The notes under the pieces: model-generated
Databases searched by the model: none
Seen by the model: only the letters and a program-made list of their open reading frames with translations
Told to the model about the DNA's origin: nothing
Translations under genes and position numbers: made by a program
From: Prevotellaceae bacterium
GTDB lineage: Bacteria; Bacteroidota; Bacteroidia; Bacteroidales; UBA932
Assembly: GCA_031263585.1 (NCBI GenBank)
Contig: JAISFN010000133.1
Span: 1-39,498 of the forward strand
DNA length: 39,498 nt
Direction of reading: 5' to 3'
Shown: piece after piece, positions 18,196 through 25,709 of the stretch
Position numbering within the stretch: position 1 is the stretch's first letter
Layout of the letters: the number at the start of each line of letters is the position of its first letter

Positions 18196-18313
18196 TAAAG
18201 ATGTAGAAAAAAAACAAAAAACTTTAAAAAGAAAAAAAAGATCTGATAAGAAAATGGAGATTAAGAATAAAAAAATAGTAATATTAAAAGATTACCTCTG
18301 CTATTTTGACTAA
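18185..18313 (+). CDS. Lys-rich 42-residue peptide, candidate RiPP precursor
   Basis: ATG 18185 lies inside the end of the two-TM gene (11-base overlap) and the TAA at 18311-18313 lies inside the start of the radical SAM gene (8-base overlap), so it is a translationally linked middle gene. The N-terminal 30 residues are very Lys-rich (MQTNKDVEKKQKTLKRKKRS at 1-20). The C-terminal part is different: KIVILKDYLCYFD, with two Tyr, a Cys, a Phe and an Asp. A charged leader followed by a short aromatic/Cys core, next to a SPASM enzyme, is what a ribosomal peptide precursor would look like. Alternative: it is an N-terminal extension of the enzyme cut off by a +1 shift, or not translated. Confidence 0.45.
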   Translation: MQTNKDVEKKQKTLKRKKRSDKKMEIKNKKIVILKDYLCYFD

Positions 18314-19325
18314 ATTTTCTTTTAAACTTGATTATGCCCTATTGCATTTGAATTATAATTGTAATTTAAGTTGCAGACACTGTCGTGTTCTTCCAAAAGA
18401 ACGGGTTTGTAAAAACATGACGTATGATTTTGCAATAAATGTTATAAATCAATTATCGGGATTAGATGTACCTATAGTAACTTTTACAGGTGGCGAGCCT
18501 ACTATATTTAATAAACTTATTGATTTAGTAGAATATACAATACAAAAAGGCATAAAACCAAGGTTGCAAACAAATTTTACCAATATAGATAAACTCTTTT
18601 TAGACAAATTTGTAAATTTAGGTGGGCGAATCATTTCTGTTAGTATTGATGGATTAGAAGAAACACATAATAATACAAGAGGTAAAGATGGATTATTTCA
18701 AAAAATAATAGCTTTAATTTCTAAATACAGCAATGTTATATCGTTTCAAGCTGACCTTGTATTATCAAAGAGGAATCAATCAGAAGTCTATATGCTAATT
18801 GATAAACTTCAAACGATAGGTGTAAAAGTTTTTTCATTCAGATCAATAGTTCCTGTTATTGAAGGTGATATCATTGATAATTATGATTTTTCTAAAGAAG
18901 AACTTTTTAAAATATATAAAGATATACATAAGAAAACGGATAAGTTTGAAGGAATAAAAATAGTAAGCCCTGATCCTTTGTATAATATATTTAAAATAAT
19001 AGATAAAAATATCATACATGATGGGACTATTATGGGTGGCTGTTCAATAGGATTGGGGCTTTTATCAATACAGCCTAATGGAGATGTATTGTCATGTACA
19101 TTTATTAATAAACCTCTTGGTAATTTACATAAAGAGAATTTAAAAAACATCATAAAAAAAATAAATGATGATGAATTTATTCATAATGTATTATTGAGAG
19201 AAAATATTAAAAAATGTTCAACATGTAAATACAAGTATTTATGTGGAGGATGTAGAGCTAGGGCTTTGCATTTTAGCGATAATATATTGGAAGAAGATCC
19301 CTTATGTTTTATTGATATGTTATGA
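18306..19325 (+). CDS. radical SAM/SPASM peptide-maturase-like protein
   Basis: Iron-sulfur enzyme that splits S-adenosylmethionine to start radical chemistry. 339 residues. The radical SAM motif is CNLSCRHC (Cys19, 23, 26) and GGEP is at 62-65. The C-terminal SPASM domain has its full Cys set: Cys246, Cys264 (C-x12-G-x4-C), Cys304, 307, 313, 316 in CSTCKYKYLCGGC, and Cys334. Enzymes of this layout (PqqE, AlbA, anSME, cyclophane synthases) modify peptides or proteins. The start is TTG at 18306; the frame is closed by TAA at 18285 and the next ATG lies after the Cys motif. No PqqD-like recognition domain is fused. AT-rich like its two partners. The substrate is probably the overlapping peptide, by inference. 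Confidence 0.88.
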   Translation: MTKFSFKLDYALLHLNYNCNLSCRHCRVLPKERVCKNMTYDFAINVINQLSGLDVPIVTFTGGEPTIFNKLIDLVEYTIQKGIKPRLQTNFTNIDKLFLDKFVNLGGRIISVSIDGLEETHNNTRGKDGLFQKIIALISKYSNVISFQADLVLSKRNQSEVYMLIDKLQTIGVKVFSFRSIVPVIEGDIIDNYDFSKEELFKIYKDIHKKTDKFEGIKIVSPDPLYNIFKIIDKNIIHDGTIMGGCSIGLGLLSIQPNGDVLSCTFINKPLGNLHKENLKNIIKKINDDEFIHNVLLRENIKKCSTCKYKYLCGGCRARALHFSDNILEEDPLCFIDML

Positions 19326-19460
19326 ATTATATTGAGTTAATGAAAAAATAATATGACTATTGTATATTTTGCCTAAAATTACATGGAAAACACATAGAAT
19401 GAATGGAATAACCCAACATATTCATAGATGATATATCTTATTGAATATCAGATATTCATA

Positions 19461-19476
19461 AAATTTATTGTTAACT
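19461..19476 (+). repeat. 16-bp direct repeat, right boundary of AT-rich island
   Basis: Exact second copy of AAATTTATTGTTAACT (first at 15619-15634), about 135 bases after the radical SAM stop codon. Beyond it the chromosome returns to the normal intergenic element and the NlpC/P60 gene. Confidence 0.45.
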
Positions 19477-19490
19477 ATACTAATTTGAAA

Positions 19491-19584
19491 ATGCGCTAAT
19501 GGCTAATTGTGAAGTGTAATATGTAAAATGTTGATTTGTTTATCGGCATATTGTCTCATTAGCAAATTAAAAATTTTTGATACC
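19491..19584 (+). repeat. AT-rich intergenic element, copy 6
   Basis: Contains GCGCTAATGGCTAATTGTG and the right end CTCATTAGCAAATTAAAAAT followed by TTTTGATACC (to 19584). GCTAAT near the left and ATTAGC near the right face each other as in copies 8 and 9. Confidence 0.5.
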
Positions 19585-19642
19585 ATATTCATTAACGTGT
19601 ACAAATTTTACTAAAAATGCAGGTGTGATAAATATACAATTT

Positions 19643-20176
19643 GTGTATCAAAAGCTTATAAAATTATGTACTTTATTTTTGGTATTGATTTTAGCCGTAT
19701 CGTGTACTACCCCGAAACGTATGGCCAAACCTTCGCCGATTTCTAAAAACCAGGTTAAAGTTCTCGAAAAAAAGCTGGGTTTTTCAATTTCTGCAAACGA
19801 CCCAAACATAGCCTTGTATAACGAGGCCGCGCAATGGCTGGGCACCCCGTACAGGTATGGGGGGATGAGTAAAAAAGGCGCCGATTGTTCGGGTGTTACC
19901 CTACAGATATATAAGGCTATATATAAAAAGAACTTGCATCGCACCTCGGCAGATATGGCCAAGCACGATGTACGGAATATTTCGAAAAACTCATTGCGTG
20001 CCGGCGATTTAATATTTTTTGCTACGTCGCGGAATAAGAAAGCGATAACCCATGTGGGTGTTTATTTAAAAAATAATTATTTTATTCATGCATCGTCAAA
20101 AGCAGGGGTTGTGGTAAACAACCTGAGTGAAGATTATTACAAGAAAACCTATAAACAAAGCGGACGCGTTAAATAA
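19643..20176 (+). CDS. NlpC/P60-family lipoprotein, cell-wall hydrolase
   Basis: Cysteine peptidase of the NlpC/P60 fold, which usually cuts peptide stems of peptidoglycan (gamma-D-Glu-diaminopimelate bond). From GTG 19643 the protein has 177 residues with a lipoprotein signal (YQKLIKLCTLFLVLILAVSC, Cys21), so it would sit on a membrane facing the periplasm. Catalytic residues: Cys82 in GADCSGVTL, His137 in ITHVGVYL and His149 in YFIHASS. No ATG is available; GTG 19625 and TTG 19577 are longer alternatives, and the signal peptide favours 19643. Stands alone, flanked on both sides by intergenic elements. Confidence 0.82.
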   Translation: MYQKLIKLCTLFLVLILAVSCTTPKRMAKPSPISKNQVKVLEKKLGFSISANDPNIALYNEAAQWLGTPYRYGGMSKKGADCSGVTLQIYKAIYKKNLHRTSADMAKHDVRNISKNSLRAGDLIFFATSRNKKAITHVGVYLKNNYFIHASSKAGVVVNNLSEDYYKKTYKQSGRVK

Positions 20177-20182
20177 ATTAGA

Positions 20183-20395
20183 GAATGTGCTAATGTGTCG
20201 ATATGCCAATTTGCTAATAGTAAGACGATATGCGTACAGCGTATTGTGAAACATAAATTAGCTAATGTGAGAACTATTATTAAATTCACTCAGTTACTAA
20301 TTATCAAATTAAAAAAAATCACATATCGCATTACATATATCACATATCCGGTTAAAAAGTTGTGCGTTTTGCGTCTTGATACATAATATTAATTA
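20183..20395 (+). repeat. AT-rich intergenic element, copy 7
   Basis: Carries ATGTGCTAATGTGTC, ATATGCCAATTTGCTAATAG, ATATGCGTACAGCGTATTG, AAATTAGCTAATGTG, CACATATCGCATTACATA and the right end GGTTAAAAAG ... GCGTCTTGATAC (to about 20385). It fills the gap between the NlpC/P60 gene and glycerate kinase. A 63-codon reading frame across it (20195-20386) has a composition like the other copies and is not taken as a gene. Confidence 0.5.
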
Positions 20396-20413
20396 TTTTC
20401 CATTAATCAAGTT

Positions 20414-21562
20414 ATGTTATTGAAAAAAGTTGTGGTTGCGATGGATTCCTTTAAAGGGAGCCTTAGTTCGGAAGAAGCGGGAGAAGCTGTAAAAAAGGGG
20501 GTGCTATCGGTTTTTCCGGATTGTAATGTGCTTCAATTTCCTGTTGCGGACGGGGGAGAGGGGGTTTTGGAGGTGTTGGTATCGGCAATGCGGGGGGAAT
20601 ATATTTCGGTACATGTCCATAATCCATTGATGGAATTGATTGAGACCCGTTACGGAATTTCAGGAGACGGAAAAACAGCGTTGATTGAGATGGCATTGGT
20701 TAATGGACTGACGTTAATACCTATATTTGAAAGGAATCCGATGCAAACAACGTCATTCGGGTTGGGAGAATTGGTGAAAAATGCATTAGATAGGGGATGC
20801 CGTGATTTTATTATCGGGATAGGAGGGAGCGCTACCAACGATGCCGGTTTAGGCATGCTTCAGGCTTTAGGTTTTCATTTTTTCGATAAAAACGGGAAGG
20901 AATTGGGCATGGGTGGTAAAATTATGCCGGAGGTGACGTCAATTGATTTGTCTTTGGCTCATCCTGCCTTAAAACATGCCTGTTTTACGATTGCCTGCGA
21001 CGTAAACAATCCGTTTTGCGGGCCAAACGGCGCGACTTATGTTTTTGCTCCTCAAAAAGGCGCCGATGCAAATATGCTGCAAAAACTGGACAGTGGCATG
21101 TTTTCCTTATCGAAAGTAATTGCGGAAACAACAGGTCAAAATATTATTGATTACCCCGGTGCAGGCGCTGCAGGGGGAATAGGAGGCGTTTTTCGGGCTT
21201 TTTTAAATGCTATTTTAAAACCCGGTATTCAACTTTTATTGGACAAACTTGATTTTATGGAAAAGATAAAAGACGCCGATTTGATTATTACTGGAGAAGG
21301 TAAGGTTGATAAACAAACGCTAATGGGTAAAGTCCCTTTTGGGATTCTGGAAGAAGCCAAAAAGCAAAACATTCCGGTAGTAGTGATTGCCGGAAGCATG
21401 GAAGATACTGCGGTGTTGAATGAAGCTGGTTTTAAAGCCATTTTTTCTATAACTCCGGGTCCAGTTTCGTTGGAAGAAATTACAATGCCCAACACAGCAA
21501 AAGCAAACGTATTCCGTTTAAGCTCTCAGATATGTTCTGTAATCTCTCTTTTCAATAAATAA
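20414..21562 (+). CDS. glycerate kinase (GarK/GlxK type)
   Basis: Cytoplasmic kinase that phosphorylates D-glycerate to 2- or 3-phosphoglycerate and so links glycerate to glycolysis. The N-terminus VVVAMDSFKGSLSSEEAGEA is the family signature. Further conserved stretches: FPVADGGEGVLEVLV, IGIGGSATNDAGLGMLQALG, ITGEGKVDKQTLMGKVPFGI. Length 382 is normal for the class. Stands alone; the last 45 bases overlap, on the other strand, the tail of a transposase fragment, which suggests that an insertion once landed next to its 3' end. Confidence 0.93.
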   Translation: MLLKKVVVAMDSFKGSLSSEEAGEAVKKGVLSVFPDCNVLQFPVADGGEGVLEVLVSAMRGEYISVHVHNPLMELIETRYGISGDGKTALIEMALVNGLTLIPIFERNPMQTTSFGLGELVKNALDRGCRDFIIGIGGSATNDAGLGMLQALGFHFFDKNGKELGMGGKIMPEVTSIDLSLAHPALKHACFTIACDVNNPFCGPNGATYVFAPQKGADANMLQKLDSGMFSLSKVIAETTGQNIIDYPGAGAAGGIGGVFRAFLNAILKPGIQLLLDKLDFMEKIKDADLIITGEGKVDKQTLMGKVPFGILEEAKKQNIPVVVIAGSMEDTAVLNEAGFKAIFSITPGPVSLEEITMPNTAKANVFRLSSQICSVISLFNK

Positions 21563-21685
21563 TACACCTTGATTTGTCCATGTATTACAGGCTTCACAAT
21601 CTTTACAGCTATAACGTTGCTTACCATTTGGGAATCCCCATTTTATTACATGAGGACCTTCACGAATCCAACACTTTTTATTCAT
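21518..21685 (-). pseudogene. N-terminal zinc-ribbon fragment of an IS transposase
   Basis: An ATG at 21685 opens 55 residues: MNKKCWIREGPHVIKWGFPN, GKQRYSCKDCEACNTWTNQG, then a tail that runs into the 3' end of glycerate kinase. The WGFPNGKQRYSCKDC pattern is the zinc ribbon found at the N-terminus of IS1/IS1595-like transposases; the first CxxC is incomplete (C-WIRE) and no catalytic domain follows. It is a scrap left by an insertion or a partial deletion. Confidence 0.6.
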
Positions 21686-21699
21686 AATACTAAATTTGA

Positions 21700-21732
21700 A
21701 AACGGTTTCAGTAATATAAATTGAAACCGTTT
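21700..21732. repeat. hairpin with 11-bp arms
   Basis: AAACGGTTTCA (21700-21710) and TGAAACCGTTT (21722-21732) are exact inverse complements with an 11-base loop. It lies 15 bases upstream of the transposase-fragment start, so it may be part of the old IS end. No T-run follows on either strand. Confidence 0.45.
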
Positions 21733-21905
21733 ATCAATCATTACAGATGCTTATTTTACCAACTATTTTTGTCCATTATACTTTTTAAAAATTTTGATAT
21801 ATTTAGCCAGTTTTGCCATACTTAACATAGCTAAATAATGGGGAAATAGTATATAATATAATCCTTTAATAGTTACTTACATGTATTTCGGCTTTTTGTT
21901 TTTAA

Positions 21906-21936
21906 TTGAGAATGGAAATTAATTCTCCATTCTCAA
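21906..21936. repeat. hairpin after the beta-barrel gene
   Basis: TTGAGAATGG (21906-21915) pairs with CCATTCTCAA (21927-21936). It sits just after the 3' end of the minus-strand outer-membrane protein gene and may end or protect that transcript, although no T-run follows on the minus strand. Confidence 0.35.
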
Positions 21937-21950
21937 CGTTTCATTTTCTA

Positions 21951-22469
21951 CTAAAACCGGTAAGCCACACCTGCCGAGAGCAGTAGTCTGTTCCATGTAC
22001 TGCCTATTTTATATTTTGCTTCGCCGTTTAGAATAAACTTGTCAGTAAGTTTGAAGTCGATACCACCGCCAATGTTGGCTCCAAATTCGGAAGAAGAAGC
22101 GCTGACTCCATCTCTCATAGCCGTCTCTTCGCTGAAATTAACTTTCGAACCTAAAATTCCTACACCTGCCAACGGGTATAGCGTAATTTTATCGGTCAGA
22201 GGAAACAGATAATGTGCATTTACACTCGCGTCCCACATACTTATATAATTCTTTTTCAGGAAATAGGTGAACGAACCTTCCAAACGGATGGGATTTAGTA
22301 TATTATACTGAAATTTCGCACTAATACCGATATTGGAATAACTGTCGCCCGAACTGAATACCACATTAGCGCCCACAGCCATGTCACCCTTTTCCTGCGC
22401 ATTGGCTGTCATACTCATTGTTACTACCGCGATTACAATAACCGCCATTCTTTTAAAACATTTTTTCAT
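21951..22469 (-). CDS. small outer-membrane beta-barrel protein (OmpX-like)
   Basis: 172 residues with a signal peptide (MKKCFKRMAVIVIAVVTMSM, cleavage after TANA) and alternating hydrophobic/polar strands: FQYNILNPIRLEGSFTYF, ASVNAHYLFPLTDKITLYPL, GANIGGGIDFKLTDKFILNG, and a last strand ending in Phe (LLLSAGVAYRF), the usual signal for barrel insertion. This fits the porin-like OMP_b-brl family with eight strands. Exact function unknown. Last gene of a probable minus-strand operon with the small protein and the Yip1-family protein upstream. Confidence 0.85.
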   Translation of the reverse strand: MKKCFKRMAVIVIAVVTMSMTANAQEKGDMAVGANVVFSSGDSYSNIGISAKFQYNILNPIRLEGSFTYFLKKNYISMWDASVNAHYLFPLTDKITLYPLAGVGILGSKVNFSEETAMRDGVSASSSEFGANIGGGIDFKLTDKFILNGEAKYKIGSTWNRLLLSAGVAYRF

Positions 22470-22471
22470 TG

Positions 22472-22663
22472 TTAGATGTTTTGATTTGTTAATATATAAG
22501 AATACTGTATGTACTTGCTTTCTTCGATTATTTTATGTAATTCCTGTTGCACTTGCTCCATCTTGTCGTAGATGTTTTTAATAGCTTTGATTTCTTCTTC
22601 GGGAATGAAAATAACCTTTTCATCATTAGGCAATTCCTTTTGCCTATTCATATCGTCGTCCAT
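22472..22663 (-). CDS. small hydrophilic coiled-coil protein
   Basis: 63 residues, acidic and helical (VIFIPEEEIKAIKNIYDKME then QVQQELHKIIEESKYIQYSY), likely a short coiled coil. It starts 12 bases after the Yip1-family gene and ends 2 bases before the outer-membrane protein start, so the three genes look like one transcription unit. I recognise no family. The tight packing is the main support that it is real. Confidence 0.6.
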   Translation of the reverse strand: MDDDMNRQKELPNDEKVIFIPEEEIKAIKNIYDKMEQVQQELHKIIEESKYIQYSYILTNQNI

Positions 22664-22675
22664 GGTAATTTCCCA

Positions 22676-23260
22676 TTAAAACCTTAAGTATGTTCCACGC
22701 AGCAGTATTGTTGTTAATATCAATGACAAGACTCCAAAAACCGTTACCGTTATTATCAGGCTGATTATGCAATACGAAGACTGTTTATCGGCAGGGACTT
22801 TCATTATTGCTTGTAAACCAATGTAAAGTAAATAAAGGCTGTACAAACCCGCCAATGAAGCCAGCCACCAAAGCGCAGGCAAAATGTAGAACATGCCTGC
22901 CACAAACATTGGTGTATACGTGTATGCTACAAGCGAAAAAGCGCGACCGAAATCCTTTTTTACTCCAAAACTATCGGATAAGGTATTGATAATAAGCGCT
23001 GTGATATATGTTCCGCATAGTATTGCCGCATACTGCACAATTGCTTGTCGTATACCCCATCCAACATTACTGAAATGTACGCCAAATACCGAGTAGCCTA
23101 CCAATCCGTAACCGATGAAGGCGGCCACGGCAGGTATAAGTGACAGAGGTACAACGTAATTTGTAAATACTTTCATGTGAGGCTTATTTTCTGTCTCGAT
23201 GACTTGCCACTCTGTTTTAGGAGTAACCGGAATATTTTTTACTTTGCTAATAATTTCCAT
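22676..23260 (-). CDS. Yip1-family integral membrane protein
   Basis: 194 residues. A short soluble N-terminus (PVTPKTEWQVIETE) is followed by about five TM helices: VVPLSLIPAVAAFIGYGLVG, AIVQYAAILCGTYITALIIN, RAFSLVAYTYTPMFVAGMFY, LWWLASLAGLYSLYLLYIGL, and IISLIITVTVFGVLSLILTT. The pattern, including AYTYTPMFVAG, fits the Yip1 domain proteins common in Bacteroidetes, whose role is unclear. First gene of the three-gene minus-strand unit. Confidence 0.82.
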   Translation of the reverse strand: MEIISKVKNIPVTPKTEWQVIETENKPHMKVFTNYVVPLSLIPAVAAFIGYGLVGYSVFGVHFSNVGWGIRQAIVQYAAILCGTYITALIINTLSDSFGVKKDFGRAFSLVAYTYTPMFVAGMFYILPALWWLASLAGLYSLYLLYIGLQAIMKVPADKQSSYCIISLIITVTVFGVLSLILTTILLRGTYLRF

Positions 23261-23359
23261 TTTCTTATTAATTTTAAGTTCGTTAACTTTAAGTTTTGAA
23301 TCTCCAATTCGGTTTTAATTATATAGTTTACAATAAATATTACTGATATTTATCATGGC

Positions 23360-23438
23360 ATAAAGCCCCTGTATTTGCATAACCATCTCAATGAATTCTC
23401 CTACAAATTCAATCGAAGGTATTTTGGCGGGGCTTTAT
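23360..23438. repeat. 10-bp inverted pair with 59-base spacer
   Basis: ATAAAGCCCC (23360-23369) and GGGGCTTTAT (23429-23438) are exact inverse complements in the gap between the Yip1-family gene and the OmpA fragment. The pair could close a structured RNA or mark an old element. No other conserved structure is seen. Confidence 0.35.
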
Positions 23439-23504
23439 TTGACAGGATATTCGTAGCTTGCACAGCTTCTAAAAATCAATTTAGGTACAATTATGGATAA
23501 TCGT

Positions 23505-23840
23505 TTATATAATCTTCACAAACTCTACTCTTCTGTTTTTAGCACGTCCCTCATCGGTAGAATTATCGGCAATAGGATTGGTTTGACCTTTACCTGCGCT
23601 TTGGAGGCGATTGGCCGCAATACCCATTTCCACAAGCTTATCCAGTACGGCCTGGCTGCGGGCATCGCTAAGAGTTTGATTAGAGGCTGCATTGCCCGTA
23701 TTGTCGGTATGCCCTTCGATACTGAATTTGAGTTCGGGCTTTTCATTCATCAGCTGTACAATGCGGTTGATCTCGCCCATACTTTCGGGTTTGATTGTCG
23801 ATTTACCCACATCGAAAGCATTTATTTTGATTCTTTTCAA
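23505..23840 (-). pseudogene. orphan OmpA C-terminal (peptidoglycan-binding) domain, 5' truncated
   Basis: The frame encodes a near complete OmpA-like domain: FDVGKSTIKPESMGEINRIV, KFSIEGHTDNTGNAASNQTL, SDARSQAVLDKLVEMGI, GKGQTNPIADN, and EGRAKNRRVEFVKII. TDNTG and the NRRVEF end are the peptidoglycan-binding signature. There is no ATG; the first start-like codon is TTG at 23840 and a stop (TAA) lies a few codons upstream, so signal peptide and any barrel or linker domain are missing. Without a signal it could not reach the periplasm, hence most likely a remnant of a larger outer-membrane protein gene. Confidence 0.65.
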
Positions 23841-23964
23841 ATTGTAAAAGCTAGCTTAAACTAGAGTCGATTTGGGAGAACTTTTTAGCATGTTGTAACA
23901 AAAGTAAAAAAATGCCGTATAATATATATTAAAACTATTTAATCAATAACTTAAGTAAAAATAC

Positions 23965-25599
23965 ATGAAAAAGATAATTTTACTGACAATTTTGCTGGGA
24001 AGCGCTTGTTTTTTACAGGCGCAAGATAAATTTTCAAAAGAAATTCTAATCAAAGATTTTTTGGAGTTTACAGAGATACTCAAAGCCACGCATCCCGATC
24101 CGTACAGTTTATTTGGGGGGAAAATGCAGTTTCACCGTCAGGCGCAAAACGTAATGGAGGGTATTGATAGCGCGGGCTTAACAAAAAATGAGTTCCGGAA
24201 TGTTTTATCCCGGTTTATTTCAAAATTGCAGGACGGGCATACCTTTATCGTCAGAGATAATCAAGAGCAAAAGAAAACAGCTAGTAAGGTTCTGAACCTT
24301 GAATTTAAAATTCTTAGCGATGGTTTGTTTGTATCCCAATCGGTAGACGGTATTTATAACGGGCATAGAGTTCTGGCGGTTAACGGTATCCCGATTGATA
24401 GTCTCTTAAGTTTGGTGCAAATGTTGGATCCTTGTGAAAATATATATGGCGCGTATTTTTCCCTGGTACGGATATTATCTTCCGAAAATTCTGTGCATCG
24501 TTTGTTCCCGGCAACAGAAAACGGTAAACTGCGGATATTGCTCTCAAAATCCAAAAATAGAAACACCGAATATGAAATAGAGTATGTTGATGCCGGTAAA
24601 CGCATTATCAGGTCCTTATCATCCGCACAACTTAAAACCGAGATGCCGAAAGCCGCTCCGTTTTGGTATAACTTTATCGACGATGCCAAAAAAATCGTTT
24701 ATTTTTCATATCCTTCCACATATGCGCGTGAAGTGATCGAGCTGCAAAAATCTTGGGGACAGGATTATACTGGAAATTTAAAAATGTTGTATAACAGGTA
24801 TGGCCTGGGGCAGGTTCCGGAAAACTATACCGAAGCCATTGCCAAAATACCCTCGATAAACGAAACCTTTTTCGAAATGCTTTCGAAAATGAAAAAGAAT
24901 AAATCAACGCACCTGATTGTTGATTTGCGGCAAAACTCGGGAGGGTGGACGCCTATTAACTCGATGAGCTTTTATATGTTAAAGGGCGATGCGTATTTTG
25001 CTTACGAATGTGAAGCCGAATATAATACCCTGATATCGGAGAGATACCTGCAAAAAAGGAATATAAGCATCGATGACTACAATAAGCAAAGCGGGGGCAA
25101 TTATAAAGTAGGCGATTATAATTTTGGCTATTTTATGGGCGGCGGCTGGCCAGGCGATATGACGCTCGAAGACCGGCGTACAGCAAATTTTGAGTATAAT
25201 TTACCCAAGGATATCAGTGGATTGGAACAATTACTGTCATTAAACGGTAATGCGGCGTACTCGCCTAAAATAGTTATTGTAACGTCTCCGGCTACATTCA
25301 GCGCGGCATTTCATTACATGTACTTTTTACAGGAGCTTTGTAACGCGGTAGTGGTGGGCGTATCTCCCCGTCAGGCATACAATAACGGCATGGAGTCAAC
25401 GTTTGCTACCTTACCCGAAACAGGGGTAAGTATTTCGGTATCCAACTCGTACCAATTGTTTTATCCATCGGACATGGAAAAAGGGCGTGTAATGATTCCC
25501 GATTATCCGTTTACATCAACGGATTTTGTAAAATACAACTGTGATAATAATGCTGAAATACTGTATATTATGGACTTAATTGCATCGGGGAAGATATAG
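23965..25599 (+). CDS. secreted S41-family (tail-specific) peptidase-like protein
   Basis: 544 residues with a signal peptide (MKKIILLTILLGSACFLQAQ). The N-terminal part has the helical domain common in Bacteroidetes S41 proteins (FTEILKATHPDPYSLFGGKM, FISKLQDGHTFI). A PDZ-like stretch (HRVLAVNGIPIDSLL) follows. The catalytic core shows LIVDLRQNSGGW (about 317-328) and VTSPATFSAAF with candidate nucleophile Ser446. The usual Lys of the Ser-Lys dyad, expected about 25 residues on, is not evident (VVGVSPRQAYNN), so activity is uncertain. Probably periplasmic or surface located. Stands alone. Confidence 0.82.
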   Translation: MKKIILLTILLGSACFLQAQDKFSKEILIKDFLEFTEILKATHPDPYSLFGGKMQFHRQAQNVMEGIDSAGLTKNEFRNVLSRFISKLQDGHTFIVRDNQEQKKTASKVLNLEFKILSDGLFVSQSVDGIYNGHRVLAVNGIPIDSLLSLVQMLDPCENIYGAYFSLVRILSSENSVHRLFPATENGKLRILLSKSKNRNTEYEIEYVDAGKRIIRSLSSAQLKTEMPKAAPFWYNFIDDAKKIVYFSYPSTYAREVIELQKSWGQDYTGNLKMLYNRYGLGQVPENYTEAIAKIPSINETFFEMLSKMKKNKSTHLIVDLRQNSGGWTPINSMSFYMLKGDAYFAYECEAEYNTLISERYLQKRNISIDDYNKQSGGNYKVGDYNFGYFMGGGWPGDMTLEDRRTANFEYNLPKDISGLEQLLSLNGNAAYSPKIVIVTSPATFSAAFHYMYFLQELCNAVVVGVSPRQAYNNGMESTFATLPETGVSISVSNSYQLFYPSDMEKGRVMIPDYPFTSTDFVKYNCDNNAEILYIMDLIASGKI

Positions 25600-25709
25600 T
25601 GCGAAATAAGTAAGATTAAAAGTATATTTAAGATTATCGATTTTAGGCTTTTATAATATGCTGATATAATGCGTTTTATGATTTTAAAATCTCCATAGCT
25701 TTTTTGCAT

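Noticed and set aside
18185-19325. Reading peptide and radical SAM gene as one fused protein
   Set aside because: The two frames differ and each has its own stop; a fusion needs a +1 shift. Kept as an alternative, not as the main call.
20195-20386. Possible 63-aa gene between the NlpC/P60 gene and glycerate kinase
   Set aside because: It lies wholly in an intergenic element copy; the translation is repeat-derived and has no protein-like features.
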